From NCBI RefSeq assembly GCF_030209835.1, contig NZ_JARVRF010000003.1:186001-250000 (forward strand): 64,000 nt of DNA, written 5' to 3'. The notes beneath the pieces are model-generated. The model was not told the origin of the DNA and searched no databases. It saw nothing but the letters and a program-made list of their open reading frames with translations. Shown piece after piece: positions 43,734-52,897 of the stretch (position 1 is the stretch's first letter; each line of letters opens with the position of its first letter). The position numbers and the translations under genes are program-made. Source of the stretch: Arthrobacter sp. efr-133-R2A-120. Lineage in GTDB: Bacteria; Actinomycetota; Actinomycetes; Actinomycetales; Micrococcaceae.

Positions 43734-45293
43734 ATGGAGAATTTTGGCATCGGTTCGTGGTTGCAGCGTCGCCGCCCGAAGTCCGGAAGCAAGATTGCGC
43801 TGATCTCCGGAAACCGCCAACTCAGCTATGAGGAATTTGCCGAACGATCGGACAGGCTCGCCAACGCCCTCAAAGCGGGGGGCGCTACCAAAGGCGACAG
43901 GGTCGCATATCTCGGTGACAATCATCCCGCTTTCCTGGAAGCGCTTTTCGCTTGCGGGCAGCTCGGGGCGATCTTCGTACCCCTCAACACGCGGTTGGCG
44001 CCTCCGGAGATCAACTTCCAGCTTGAGGACTGCGGAGCCGTTGCGCTGATCCACTCAGCGAGCCTCAACGGCCTCGCGGCCAGCGGCGCGGAAGGCACCC
44101 GCGTGGGCCGGCGCGTCGTCGTCGACGATTCCTTCCCGGGCGACCGTAGCGCCGCTTCCGTAAGTGAGACCCCGACGTCGGCGGAAGACTACGAGGACGT
44201 CGTCGCCTCCGGGGCACCCCTGCATCTGGACGAGGAAGTCGAGCTCGATGACGGCGCCATGATCCTTTACACGTCCGGAACAACGGGACGCCCCAAGGGT
44301 GCGCTCCTGACCCACGGCAACATCACCTGGAACTGCATCAACGTGATTGTCGACTTCGATTTCTCCTCCAGCGACGTGGCCCTCATGATCTCGCCGATGT
44401 TCCACGTCGCTTCACTCGCCATGGGGGTATTGCCAACGCTCCTCAAGGGCGGAACTGTCGTCCTGGAGTCGAGGTTCGACCCCCAACGCACCCTGGAGCT
44501 CATCGAGCAGCACCGGGCCACCACCATCAGCGGGGTGCCCACCACCTACCAGATGCTGTGCGAGAATCCGGCCTGGCCGACGTCGGACCTTAGCTCCCTC
44601 AACAAGCTGACCTGCGGCGGATCGGCAGTTCCGACGCGCGTCCTGGAAGCGTACGAGGCGCGTGGACTGCGCTTCTCCAACGGCTACGGAATGACGGAGA
44701 CGGCGCCCGGCGCCACCACGCTGCCGTCCGCCAGGTCCCGGGACAAGGCGGGCTCTTCCGGACTGCCGCATTTCTTCAGCGACGTCCGGATCGCCGACGT
44801 CGCCGGAGGCCTTGCCCAGCAGGGCACGGTGGGCGAAATCCAGATCAAAGGCCCCAACGTCATCCACGAATACTGGAACCGGCCCGACGCCACTGCCGAA
44901 TCATATGAAGACGGCGGCTGGTTCAAGTCCGGAGACATGGGCTACAAGGACGCAGACGGATTCATCTTCGTCTCGGACAGGCTCAAGGACATGATCATCT
45001 CGGGCGGCGAGAACATCTACCCCGCCGAGGTGGAACAAGCAATCAGCGAACTCGACGCCGTGGGCAGCGTGGCAGTCATCGGCGTGCCGGATGAGAAGTG
45101 GGGAGAAGTGCCACGCGCCGTGGTGGTGCTCCGCGAGGGCGCCTTCTTGACCGAGGACGAACTCAAGGAACACCTGACCGGGAAACTGGCCCGTTACAAG
45201 ATCCCGAAAACTGTGGTGTTCGTGGACGATATGCCGCGAACGGCCAGTGGAAAGATCCGCAAGAGCGAGCTCCGCCGGAGCACCGTTTCCTGA
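43734..45293 (+). CDS. AMP-forming acyl-CoA synthetase
   Basis: 519 aa, ANL superfamily. The P-loop ILYTSGTTGRPKGALLTHGN is near residue 185. A5 is NGYGMTETAPG. A8 is SGDMGYKDADGFIFVSDRLK, and IISGGENIYPAEVE is the hinge. The A10 lysine is in RTASGKIRKSEL. It activates a carboxylic acid via acyl-adenylate to its CoA thioester. Chain length and aromatic versus aliphatic preference cannot be told. Last gene of the cluster. A short stem AGGGTGC/GCACCCT follows at 45307-45337. Confidence 0.93.
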   Translation: MENFGIGSWLQRRRPKSGSKIALISGNRQLSYEEFAERSDRLANALKAGGATKGDRVAYLGDNHPAFLEALFACGQLGAIFVPLNTRLAPPEINFQLEDCGAVALIHSASLNGLAASGAEGTRVGRRVVVDDSFPGDRSAASVSETPTSAEDYEDVVASGAPLHLDEEVELDDGAMILYTSGTTGRPKGALLTHGNITWNCINVIVDFDFSSSDVALMISPMFHVASLAMGVLPTLLKGGTVVLESRFDPQRTLELIEQHRATTISGVPTTYQMLCENPAWPTSDLSSLNKLTCGGSAVPTRVLEAYEARGLRFSNGYGMTETAPGATTLPSARSRDKAGSSGLPHFFSDVRIADVAGGLAQQGTVGEIQIKGPNVIHEYWNRPDATAESYEDGGWFKSGDMGYKDADGFIFVSDRLKDMIISGGENIYPAEVEQAISELDAVGSVAVIGVPDEKWGEVPRAVVVLREGAFLTEDELKEHLTGKLARYKIPKTVVFVDDMPRTASGKIRKSELRRSTVS

Positions 45294-45684
45294 AGGATCC
45301 GCTGACAGGGTGCCTGGTACTTGTTAATAAGCACCCTCGGCGGCACGGCATGGTTGTCTCGCAGGAATATCCGAAAACGAGTAATAACTACTCAAGACAA
45401 CAACGGCCCGGAGTCCTATCGTGTCGGAGAGCGTCCATGCCAAACAGATGGGCGGATCGCCACGACTGGGCTCAGACCGGCGAGGGGCCGCAGCCAAAAA
45501 GCAAGGGGGCTTGCTGAATGGACTACCCACATTCCAAAAACCGGGGTCGGTGTATCGCCTACGCAATCCATCAGGAGAAAGACTGACTCCTTACCGGGCC
45601 TGTCCTCCCAGCGTGGGCCGACGGAGCGAGGGCCTTTCGTAGCACAACGCAGCACCCAGCCAACGGGCTGAGATTGGGGCGAAC
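45294..45684. other. 391-bp gap with nested inverted repeats, no assigned gene
   Basis: AGGGTGC (45307-45313) / GCACCCT (45331-45337) may terminate the CoA-ligase transcript. GTTGTCT (45353-45359) / AGACAAC (45395-45401) encloses a smaller stem GAGTA/TACTC (45379-45393). AGCAAG-GGGG-CTTGCT (45500-45515) has an A-run before it, so on the minus strand it reads as a hairpin plus TTTTT, a terminator for some leftward transcript. No frame here has convincing coding character. It may hold a small RNA. Confidence 0.4.
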
Positions 45685-45888
45685 GTGGACGGGCAACAAT
45701 GGATTTGGGTCGTGATGGTCCTTGTCGGGGCCGCACTGGTAGCCGTCGTGATGGTCTTTGGACACCAGCGACGAAGGCTGGTTGATCGCAAACCCGGCAC
45801 CAAACATCCCGGCGGGGAACCCGGAAGCCCCCCGAACGGCGTCGACAGCTCGGATGACGAGCCGGCAGCCCGGAGTCCGAACCACTGA
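45685..45888 (+). CDS. small single-pass membrane protein, 67 aa
   Basis: GTG at 45685 is followed by DGQQWIWVVMVLVGAALVAV, a clear hydrophobic helix. A basic stretch HQRRRLVDRKPG, consistent with the cytoplasmic side, and a Pro/Gly/Asp-rich tail follow. GGGG-type sequence about 7 bases upstream is a weak ribosome site. Not a recognised family. It lies head-on to ssrA, with the ssrA terminator just downstream. Confidence 0.45.
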   Translation: MDGQQWIWVVMVLVGAALVAVVMVFGHQRRRLVDRKPGTKHPGGEPGSPPNGVDSSDDEPAARSPNH

Positions 45889-45934
45889 GACCAGGTTGGA
45901 GTGGCGAAACCCCGCCCGGGACCACCAACCCAGA

Positions 45935-45969
45935 CAAAGAAAAACACCCCGGTCAGAGACCGGGGTGTT
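45935..45969 (-). terminator. terminator of ssrA
   Basis: On the minus strand a 12-bp stem AACACCCCGGTC / GACCGGGGTGTT (45969-45943) is followed by TTTCTTTGT. It lies about 50 bp beyond the mature tmRNA 3' end. Confidence 0.9.
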
Positions 45970-45972
45970 ACC

Positions 45973-46011
45973 GATGAGTCGAGTCACCCGTGAAGGATGT
46001 CTCGACTCATC
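45973..46011 (-). other. perfect 11-bp hairpin in the tmRNA 3' trailer
   Basis: GATGAGTCGAG (45973-45983) and CTCGACTCATC (46001-46011) pair perfectly around 17 bases, between the mature tmRNA end and its terminator. It may guide 3'-end processing of the precursor. Confidence 0.6.
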
Positions 46012-46019
46012 ACAAAAAG

Positions 46020-46385
46020 TGGAGATGGGGGGAATTGAACCCCCGTCCGATGTCGTGTTGTCAGGGCTTCTCCGGGCGCAGTTCGCGTCGGATTTTCTCG
46101 GCCCCAGCTATCCTGCGAACAAGTAGCTGATCCGGGCCCAGTCATCTAAGAGTCCCGCTCGCCTCGATGACGAAGGCAAGCAGCAGTGGCTATCTAAATG
46201 ACGCCAGGATCCGGGGCAATAGCAACCTCGGGCTGACGGACTGTCTTACTGCTTAGGCAGCAAGAGCGAAGTCAGTGCGCTTAGAATTGGCACTTATTGG
46301 TTTGCAGACAGCGTTTACGAGATAATTCTGCATCCTCGGCCCGCTTCACCTGTCGCGACTAACATCGTCGAAACCGATCATCCCC
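46020..46385 (-). ncRNA. ssrA: transfer-messenger RNA (tmRNA)
   Basis: 366 nt. The 5' end GGGGATGATCGGTTTCGACG pairs with the 3' end, giving acceptor stem GGGGATG/CATCTCC with discriminator A at 46020; CCA is not encoded. The T arm is GGGGGTTCAATTCCCCC. The tag frame (46291 to 46253) reads ANSKRTDFALAA followed by TAA, ending in the usual LAA protease signal. Alanylated tmRNA with SmpB rescues stalled ribosomes and tags the nascent chains. It lies downstream of smpB on the same strand. Confidence 0.97.
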
Positions 46386-46522
46386 GTATTTTGTTATCAA
46401 TCCCCGCAGACGAAGCCCGCCCTAAAGCGACCGCCTAAAACCCGCCGGGTTAATCATCATAACGCATCGCGGCGCCCGGACATTCCGGGACACACTTCGA
46501 CTGCCGACCGTATTCGCCGAAC

Positions 46523-46993
46523 TCAGCGGCGGTTGCGCTCACGCAGTTCCCTCAGGGATTCGCGCTTGTCCTGCTGCTCGCGCAAGGTCTGGCGCTTGTC
46601 GTAATCCTTCTTGCCTCGAGCCAAGGCAATCTCTACTTTGGCTCGTCCGTCCAGGAAGTACAGCTGGAGCGGCACTACTGTCAGCCCGGTCTCGCGGATC
46701 TTGCCGGAGATCTTGTTGAGCTCCTCGCGGTGAAGCAGCAGCTTCCGACGGCGGCGCGCCGCGTGGTTGGTCCAGCTCCCCTGGTTGTACTCAGGGATAT
46801 GGATGCCCTCCATCCACAACTCGTCATTGTAGAAGGTGCAGAAGCCATCGACCATGGACGCATGGCCTTCACGCAGGGACTTTACTTCGGTTCCCATGAG
46901 GGCAATGCCGGCCTCATAGGTATCCAATATGTGGTAGTCATGCCGAGCCTTGCGATTGGTGGCCACTACCTTACGGCCACTTTCCTTGGGCAC
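46523..46993 (-). CDS. smpB: SsrA-binding protein SmpB
   Basis: 156 aa from GTG 46993, preceded by GGAG at 8 bases; the frame extends upstream to 47023 without a better site. The family core is [34 protein letters not shown] and [15 protein letters not shown]. The C-terminal basic helix [14 protein letters not shown] (KxYDKR) enters the decoding site. It partners ssrA, which lies about 140 bp downstream. Last gene of the ftsE-ftsX-M23-smpB run. A short AACCCGGCGGGTTTT hairpin follows near 46450. Confidence 0.95.
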   Translation of the reverse strand: MPKESGRKVVATNRKARHDYHILDTYEAGIALMGTEVKSLREGHASMVDGFCTFYNDELWMEGIHIPEYNQGSWTNHAARRRRKLLLHREELNKISGKIRETGLTVVPLQLYFLDGRAKVEIALARGKKDYDKRQTLREQQDKRESLRELRERNRR

Positions 46994-47057
46994 GGTAGAA
47001 CTCCTTGGTTGTCGAAGAATCACACTAGTCTACGCCAGCAGAACCTTGTCGTGTGGG

Positions 47058-48482
47058 CTATAGAAGGTTCATCGGGTCAACAGCCTGCCCGTTCACCCAG
47101 GTTTCAAAGTGCACATGGCAGCCGGTGGAGTTACCCGTGGTACCCGAATATGCAATGAGCTGGCCTTGACTCACCTGCTGCCCGGAAGAAACCACCACGC
47201 TGGTGTTGTGGTAGTAAACCGTAGTCAGGGAATCTCCATTGATGACTCCGTGCGATATCTTGACACGGTTGCCACCACCATCGTTGCCCCAGCCTGCCGA
47301 AAACACGGTGCCGGCTGCGGCTGCGTATACGGGCGTTCCGCAAGGGGCACCGAAGTCGATGCCCGTGTGCATGTAACCGCCCTGGCCGTAGAAATCGATG
47401 GTTCCGGGCGGCGTCGCGCGCCAACCGAACCCTGAAGTGATGGGAATGTTCCCAGGTACCGGGTGGATCAAGCCGAAGTTGCCGCGCGGATTGCTCACCG
47501 GCGGGACGTAGGGCTGCGGGGCCTGGCCCTGCGCCTGGGCGGCGGCTGCAGCGGCTGCGGCCAGCCGCTGTTGTTCGGCCAACCATGCTTCGCGCAGCTT
47601 GCGGTCCCGCTCCGAGATTTCCGCGGCGACGGCGTCCTGCATCGACTTCACTTGCTGGAGCTGGGCCTGGATTCCGGGCTTGGCCGCTTGAAGTTGGGCG
47701 TTGAGACGGGTGGTGTCGGAGATGAGCTTGTCCACCTGTGCCTTCTTGGCAGCGGCGTCATCGCGGGCTACCTTTTCACGCTCAAGTGCCGCGTCTGCTT
47801 TCGCCTTGAGATCGCGGATTTCCTGCTCGACGGCGGCGAGCCGGGCCTGCGAGTTCACGTTCGTCGCGCTCTGCTGCGTCAGTTTCGTCATCGCGGCGTT
47901 CTGGCTGCGCATCGCCTGGTTGGCGAGGTCCATGGTTTCCGTGAGGTTGCCGCCGTCGTTCGATCCGAACAACAAGGCAACGTTCGTGGGAACGCCGCCG
48001 GATTTATATGCCTGCGCCGCGATCTGACCGATGAGCTTCTTGGTATCCGTAATCTTTTGCTTGTCGTTTTCCAGCTGCTGGGTGATCTGGGCTTTACTCT
48101 GCTGAGCCAGATCCACGCGCGCCGCCAGGGCATCAGCTTCCTTCACCGCAGTAGCAACCCTGCCCTGGGCTTCGAGAAGTGCCTGCTGCGCTCCCGGAAG
48201 CTGTCCTTGGTACACCACAAGGTCGCCAGCCGCCTTGGCGATATTGGCATCAACGAATTCCAGCGACTGCTGCACGCGCGCCGATTCCGCGTTGAGGGCG
48301 GCCTGTTGGTCATCGAGGTCATCCGCGTGTGCCACGGGCGCTGTTCCAAAACTCGCAGCCAGCACGATGGCAAGCACAGAGCCGGCAACCTTGGCACGGC
48401 CACTAACCATGCGCATCCGCATGGCAGCGTGGTACTTCCGGGGCATCGGCTGTCCTGTTCGCTCGGGATCAGTGCTCTTCAT
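47058..48482 (-). CDS. secreted M23 peptidase with N-terminal coiled coil (FtsEX-linked)
   Basis: 474 aa from ATG 48482, which overlaps the ftsX stop. A signal peptide (VSGRAKVAGSVLAIVLAASF, cleaved near AHADD) is followed by a long coiled coil (about residues 55-300, heptads rich in Ala/Gln/Lys/Glu). A polyalanine-Gln linker and an M23 LytM domain follow. Zinc/catalytic residues are in HTGIDFGAPCGTPV and GCHVHFETWVN. In the ftsEX operon such proteins act like EnvC/RipC: FtsEX pulls on the coiled coil to switch peptidoglycan hydrolysis at the septum. Both HxH and HxxxD are present, so the enzyme itself appears active. Confidence 0.92.
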   Translation of the reverse strand: MKSTDPERTGQPMPRKYHAAMRMRMVSGRAKVAGSVLAIVLAASFGTAPVAHADDLDDQQAALNAESARVQQSLEFVDANIAKAAGDLVVYQGQLPGAQQALLEAQGRVATAVKEADALAARVDLAQQSKAQITQQLENDKQKITDTKKLIGQIAAQAYKSGGVPTNVALLFGSNDGGNLTETMDLANQAMRSQNAAMTKLTQQSATNVNSQARLAAVEQEIRDLKAKADAALEREKVARDDAAAKKAQVDKLISDTTRLNAQLQAAKPGIQAQLQQVKSMQDAVAAEISERDRKLREAWLAEQQRLAAAAAAAAQAQGQAPQPYVPPVSNPRGNFGLIHPVPGNIPITSGFGWRATPPGTIDFYGQGGYMHTGIDFGAPCGTPVYAAAAGTVFSAGWGNDGGGNRVKISHGVINGDSLTTVYYHNTSVVVSSGQQVSQGQLIAYSGTTGNSTGCHVHFETWVNGQAVDPMNLL

Positions 48483-48484
48483 GG

Positions 48485-49399
48485 CTACACCTTGAGATAT
48501 CGACGGAGGGTCAGGAGTGAAGAGATCCCGGCCAGGCCGCCGCCCAACGCTATCAGGACCGGAGCAATCACGAGTACCTGGGTCGAGGAAATAAACGGAG
48601 TGTTCAGGAACTGCTGCGACAAGTCTCCATTGAGCCAGAACTGGGCCACCAGCCACAGGGTGCCGGAGGCCAGGACTGCGCCCACGACGGCGGCGATGAC
48701 GCCTTCGAGGATGAACGGCAGTTGGATGACGGTCTTCGATGCACCAACGAGGCGCATGATGCCTGTCTCCCGCCGCCTGCTGAACGCGGACAATCTGATG
48801 GTTGTGGTGATGAGCAGGACGGCGCAGAAGATCATGACTCCGGCGACCACCATTGCCGCCACGGAGGCGCCGTTCATCCACTCAAAGATTCGTTCAAGGA
48901 CCTGGCGCTGGTCGCTCACGGTCTCCACCCCGGCCTGGGACGAGAATGTCTCGCTGATGATCTGGTACTTCTGGGGGTCCTTCATATTAATCCGGAAAGA
49001 CGAAGGAAGCTGGTCCTGGGTTACCGAATCAACAATCGGAGAGTTGGAGAACTGTTCCTTGAAGTGTTTGAACGCATCGGCTTGTGACTCGAACTGGTAA
49101 TCGTTGATGTACTGCTTGACCGCCGGCGAATCGAGCATCTTCGCGAGGTTGTCCTGCTGCTCTTTGGTGACAGCGCCCGAAGCACATCCGGTCGATGTCG
49201 AGGAGTCGTTGCAGAGGAAGATGGCAACCTGGACTTTGTCGTACCAGTAACCCTTCATCTGGTTGATCTGCATCTGCAGCATGCCGGCCGCGCCGACGAA
49301 GGTGAGGGAGACAAAAGTCACCAGGACGACGGAAATCACCATGGACAGGTTCCGCCGCAGGCCGCTTCCGATCTCGCCCAGGATAAAAGCGAGCCTCAC
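48485..49399 (-). CDS. ftsX: cell division ABC transporter permease FtsX
   Basis: 304 aa, four membrane helices. The N-terminal [20 protein letters not shown] leads into [20 protein letters not shown], typical of Gram-positive FtsX. A large extracellular loop (about residues 45-165, with two Cys, [12 protein letters not shown]) follows. Three C-terminal helices include [20 protein letters not shown]. The loop contacts the periplasmic hydrolase. Its ATG overlaps the ftsE stop by ATGA. Confidence 0.95.
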   Translation of the reverse strand: MRLAFILGEIGSGLRRNLSMVISVVLVTFVSLTFVGAAGMLQMQINQMKGYWYDKVQVAIFLCNDSSTSTGCASGAVTKEQQDNLAKMLDSPAVKQYINDYQFESQADAFKHFKEQFSNSPIVDSVTQDQLPSSFRINMKDPQKYQIISETFSSQAGVETVSDQRQVLERIFEWMNGASVAAMVVAGVMIFCAVLLITTTIRLSAFSRRRETGIMRLVGASKTVIQLPFILEGVIAAVVGAVLASGTLWLVAQFWLNGDLSQQFLNTPFISSTQVLVIAPVLIALGGGLAGISSLLTLRRYLKV

Positions 49400-50160
49400 T
49401 GCTGGACCCCCTGCGCGCGGTCTATTTCCGCATCGCTCGCGTCCTTCATTCGCCGGGACTCTCCGACCACCGGAATCATCGAAGTGTAGAGGGCCTTTGC
49501 CTCATCACGGACCACTACTCCGTTCCGGAGCTCTACCACGCGCTTGCGCATCTCGTTCACAATGTCGTCGTCGTGCGTTGCCATGACCACAGTCGTGCCG
49601 TTCTGGTTGATCTTGTCGAGCACGCCCATGATGCCCATCGAAGTAATGGGGTCCAGGTTTCCGGTGGGTTCGTCTGCCAGCAGGATGCCTGGGCGGTTGA
49701 CCACGGCGCGGGCGATGGCCACGCGCTGCTGCTCACCACCGGACAATTCATGGGGCATGCGGCGTTCCTTGCCCTCAAGCCCGACAGTCTTCAGCACTTC
49801 CGGAACTGTCTCCCGGATGATGCTCCGGCTTTTGCCGATCACCTGCATGGCGAAGGCCACGTTGGCGAAGACATTCTTCTGCGGCAGCAAGCGGAAGTCC
49901 TGGAAAACGACGCCGATTCCACGGCGAAGCTTGGGGACCCGCCAGCTTGAGATGTTGGCTACGTTCTGGCCTGCGACGTAGACCGAACCGGATGTTGCCC
50001 GGTCTTCCTTCAGAATGAGTCGTAGAAACGTCGACTTGCCGGAGCCCGAGGCCCCGACGAGGAAGGTGAATTCTCCACGGTCAATCTCAAGGTTGACAGC
50101 ATCCAGCGCCGGACGGGCATTGGGGTCGTAGACCTTGGTGACATTCTCAAATCGGATCAT
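49396..50160 (-). CDS. ftsE: cell division ATP-binding protein FtsE
   Basis: 254 aa. Walker A is [16 protein letters not shown]-loop [10 protein letters not shown], signature [16 protein letters not shown], and Walker [14 protein letters not shown] with the H-loop MATHDDDIV. The start [20 protein letters not shown] matches FtsE well. The C-terminal 30 residues beyond the usual end are polar. With FtsX it forms the mechanotransmitter that activates the downstream M23 hydrolase. A TATAGT hexamer upstream (about 50256-50261, minus) may be its -10. Confidence 0.95.
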   Translation of the reverse strand: MIRFENVTKVYDPNARPALDAVNLEIDRGEFTFLVGASGSGKSTFLRLILKEDRATSGSVYVAGQNVANISSWRVPKLRRGIGVVFQDFRLLPQKNVFANVAFAMQVIGKSRSIIRETVPEVLKTVGLEGKERRMPHELSGGEQQRVAIARAVVNRPGILLADEPTGNLDPITSMGIMGVLDKINQNGTTVVMATHDDDIVNEMRKRVVELRNGVVVRDEAKALYTSMIPVVGESRRMKDASDAEIDRAQGVQQ

Positions 50161-50323
50161 GACTCTTCAGAACCCCGCCGGACATGCCACGTTCGGCCAG
50201 TCCAACCGCCAGCGCACGGGCTTTCGTTGGGGGAAGTTGAGCGCCGGCTCTTCGACTATACGCACGCTCTGCGATGGAATCGCGGGCTTGGTACGGTGTG
50301 TCGCTCAATCAGCGCAGGCGCCG

Positions 50324-51439
50324 TTACCCTTCGGCGTTCCGGTTTCCCGTGCGCCAACGAATGCCCGCGTCGATGAAGTCGTCGATGTCGCCGTCGAACA
50401 CCGCTGACGTGTTGCCCACTTCGTGTTCAGTCCGCAAATCCTTGACCATCTGGTACGGATTGAGCACATACGAACGCATCTGGTCGCCCCACGATGCCTT
50501 CACGTCACCTGCGAATGCCTTCTTCTCAGCATCTTCCTGCTCCTTTTTCAGGAGCAGGAGCCGCGATTGCAGCACGCGCATTGCGGCTGCGCGGTTCTGC
50601 AGCTGGGACTTCTCATTCTGCATGGAGACGACGATCCCCGTGGGGATGTGGGTCAACCGTACTGCGGAGTCGGTCGTGTTGACGGATTGCCCGCCAGGAC
50701 CGGAAGAACGGAAAACATCGACGCGGATCTCATTGTCCGGAATGTCGATCGAGTCGGTCTGCTCAATGAGCGGGATGACCTCGACGGCGGCAAAAGACGT
50801 TTGCCGGCGCCCTTGGTTGTCGAAAGGGCTGATGCGGACAAGCCGATGCGTCCCGGCTTCGACACTGAGGGTACCGAAAGCGTACGGCGCCTTGACCTCG
50901 AAAGTGGCCGATTTGAGGCCGGCCTCTTCGGCGTACGAGGTGTCCATCACGGTCGTCGGGTAGCCATGGCGTTCCGCCCAGCGCAAGTACATGCGCATGA
51001 GCATTTCGGCGAAGTCTGCCGCGTCAACACCGCCGGCGCCCGCACGAATCGTGACGACGGCTTCACGTTCGTCGTATTCGCCCGAGAGCAGGGTTACCAC
51101 TTCAAGTTCCTTGAGGGCCTTGCGGATTGATTCGAGTTCCGTGGCGGCTTCGACCATGGAGTCGTCGTCGTCCTCGTCCTGGCCGAGTTCGACAAGAACC
51201 TCGAGATCGTCGATGCGGCCCGTCAGCCTGTTCAACCGTTCAAGTTCCGACTGCCGGTGGGACAACTTGGACGTAATGACCTGCGCGGAGGCTGGATCGT
51301 CCCAGAGATTCGGTTCACCAGCTTGCTCGCTCAGTTCTTCGATCTCTTCCTTGAGCTTCTCGACGTCGGAAACCTGTTCGATGGAGCGGTAGGTGGAGCG
51401 AAGCGCGCGAATTTCTGCGGGAAAGTCAATCTGAGCCAT
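50324..51439 (-). CDS. prfB: peptide chain release factor 2
   Basis: 371 aa from ATG 51439; the frame extends to 51460. The catalytic GGQ is in [22 protein letters not shown]2-type reading residues lie in the middle superdomain, and the N-terminal coiled region is [20 protein letters not shown]. No in-frame stop interrupts the first 40 codons, so the programmed +1 frameshift found in many bacterial prfB genes is absent. It recognises UGA/UAA. Located upstream of ftsE as in other actinobacteria. Confidence 0.95.
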   Translation of the reverse strand: MAQIDFPAEIRALRSTYRSIEQVSDVEKLKEEIEELSEQAGEPNLWDDPASAQVITSKLSHRQSELERLNRLTGRIDDLEVLVELGQDEDDDDSMVEAATELESIRKALKELEVVTLLSGEYDEREAVVTIRAGAGGVDAADFAEMLMRMYLRWAERHGYPTTVMDTSYAEEAGLKSATFEVKAPYAFGTLSVEAGTHRLVRISPFDNQGRRQTSFAAVEVIPLIEQTDSIDIPDNEIRVDVFRSSGPGGQSVNTTDSAVRLTHIPTGIVVSMQNEKSQLQNRAAAMRVLQSRLLLLKKEQEDAEKKAFAGDVKASWGDQMRSYVLNPYQMVKDLRTEHEVGNTSAVFDGDIDDFIDAGIRWRTGNRNAEG

Positions 51440-51505
51440 GGTTGTTCCAGAGTACGCCATCCGCTGGCGGCCTTGGCACGGGGCTGGACGTGTGACGCTT
51501 GGAAT

Positions 51506-51976
51506 TCAGCGGGTCAGCCGGGAACGTGCGGTGGACCGCGCTTCGATCGGAACACCGCCGGGAAGCAGAAAGCTGACCACGGGCGGATGGGCAACCGCGC
51601 TCAGCACAACTTCGGCCGTGGTGCTGTCCGGACTACCAGTACCCGGTGCGACGGCAAGTTGATCGAACCGAGAATGGGCGCCGTTTTGGCTGAGGTATGA
51701 CTCGGTAACGCTTCGCACCCGCCCGCTGTTCAGGACGGCCGAGGGCGTTTCACCGCTGCTGTCTACCTGGCCGAGGGAATAGCTGTCCGCGGCTGCGACC
51801 GAAGCTCCGTCGGCCATGGAGAGGAGCTTCTTATGTTCGATGTAGATGGCGGAGGCCGCAGCAACGACCGTTGACAGCAACAACGCAATCACGACATAAC
51901 CGATGGTCAAGACCATCAAATGGCCGGCTTCCCGTTCCGATTTACCGGACCGCGTGCTCATGGGAAGGTCTGTCAC
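51506..51976 (-). CDS. TadE/TadG-like (Rv3654c-type) pilus-assembly protein
   Basis: About 156 aa from GTG 51976, whose GTG overlaps the previous gene's TGA (GTGA); ATG 51961 is an alternative. One N-terminal membrane helix (MVLTIGYVVIALLLSTVVAA) precedes ASAIYIEHKKLLSMADGASV, the TadE/G pattern in which a short helix is followed by 'AD.aA.A'. The rest is extracellular. Minor pseudopilin-like components of actinobacterial Tad systems look like this. Last gene of the tad operon. Confidence 0.8.
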   Translation of the reverse strand: MTDLPMSTRSGKSEREAGHLMVLTIGYVVIALLLSTVVAAASAIYIEHKKLLSMADGASVAAADSYSLGQVDSSGETPSAVLNSGRVRSVTESYLSQNGAHSRFDQLAVAPGTGSPDSTTAEVVLSAVAHPPVVSFLLPGGVPIEARSTARSRLTR

Positions 51977-52491
51977 CGGAACCGCCCGACGATTTGCGTA
52001 GCCGACGCACTCAGATTCGCGGCGTCCAGATTCAGAGTGTCTCCAAAGGGCACCATCGGCAACGGCACCGTGAGCCTGACGGTAACGGTGACCGCAGCAC
52101 CGGCAGACCCGCAATCGCTGCGATCGCACGCGACGTCCACGGATGCCCGCTCCGCGGAATGGCCATAGTCGGCAAGGGTCAAAAGGACGGCCTGTTCAGC
52201 GGCGACCCGCCCCTGGGAGGTGTCATTCTGCATGACATAGACCTTCGCGGCTTGGTCCGCTGCCCCCACGACGGCGAACGAGCCGCCCTGGATTTGTCCA
52301 ATAGTGACGATGAAATAGACCACGGGAACCATGAGCAGAAGGGACAGCAGGATGAACTCGACCACTGCGCTTCCCCGCTCAGAAGCACATGCCGGGCCGG
52401 TAGATTCCCGGTTCTCCGCGAGTGGCAGGCAGGCCGCCTCCCGGAAGCGGGCGAGCACGGCACGGCCAGGATCAGCCGGGAGTCGCAGCAT
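51973..52491 (-). CDS. TadE family minor pilin
   Basis: 172 aa. A polar N-terminus of about 38 residues ends in ERGSAVVEFILLSLLLMVPV, the TadE signature (G-S/A-x-x-V-E-F/M hydrophobic helix), then YFIVTIGQIQ and an extracellular domain containing CDRSDCGSAG, a possible disulfide. The conserved Glu in VEF fits prepilin-like processing. It overlaps the upstream TadE gene by 20 bp, so translation is coupled. Confidence 0.85.
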   Translation of the reverse strand: MLRLPADPGRAVLARFREAACLPLAENRESTGPACASERGSAVVEFILLSLLLMVPVVYFIVTIGQIQGGSFAVVGAADQAAKVYVMQNDTSQGRVAAEQAVLLTLADYGHSAERASVDVACDRSDCGSAGAAVTVTVRLTVPLPMVPFGDTLNLDAANLSASATQIVGRFR

Positions 52492-52894
52492 GCCCGCTCA
52501 CCTCCAGCGCCGCTCCGGGTCCTATCAGCCCGATGACGGGCAAGGGTGCCCGGACCGTCACTTCCAAGGTACGGATTCCTCGGAAACTAGCCTCCGACGT
52601 CGAGATGTCCCGGGCAAAGTCTGCGTTCAGCGCCGTTTCGATCAGGTCTGCGGTGCGCTCACGTGCATCGGCCGGTGTCCGGTCGGCGAGGGCGCCGTGA
52701 CGGGCACCGGACGAGGCCGCGTCAATAAGGGTGTTGCGCACGTGCAACACGAGGGTCAGTTGGATGACGGCGAGGAAAAACATCGTCAACAGCCCGCCGA
52801 CGAGCACAAAATCCACGACGGCGGAGCCACGTTCACCACCGCTGCCGGCACCGATGCCGCTGCCATCTTCCGCTCCCCTGGTGCGGAACGGCAT
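52472..52894 (-). CDS. TadE family minor pilin
   Basis: 140 aa. GGERGSAVVDFVLVGGLLTM is the signature helix start, with Asp in place of the usual Glu, followed by FFLAVIQLTLVLHVRNTLID. The extracellular part has SSGARHGALADRTPADARER, which resembles the TadE 'aa..gAr.ga.' segment. It starts 3 bp after the pilin-like gene and ends inside the next TadE gene. Confidence 0.85.
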   Translation of the reverse strand: MPFRTRGAEDGSGIGAGSGGERGSAVVDFVLVGGLLTMFFLAVIQLTLVLHVRNTLIDAASSGARHGALADRTPADARERTADLIETALNADFARDISTSEASFRGIRTLEVTVRAPLPVIGLIGPGAALEVSGHAATPG

Positions 52895-52897
52895 GGA

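Noticed and set aside
45416..45937. 173-aa minus-strand frame next to ssrA
   Set aside because: Composition is Arg/Pro/Ser-rich without domain features, and it overlaps several hairpins. The plus-strand 67-aa membrane protein is more plausible.
45294..46020. Integrated element using the tmRNA 3' end as attachment site
   Set aside because: No second copy of the tmRNA 3' sequence, integrase or phage-like gene was found between the CoA ligase and ssrA.
47058..48881. 607-aa version of the M23 peptidase
   Set aside because: The extra N-terminal part is antisense-frame sequence inside ftsX. ATG 48482 gives a proper signal peptide and overlaps the ftsX stop.
50324..51460. Programmed frameshift in prfB
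   Set aside because: The reading frame is continuous from the start through GGQ with no early in-frame UGA.
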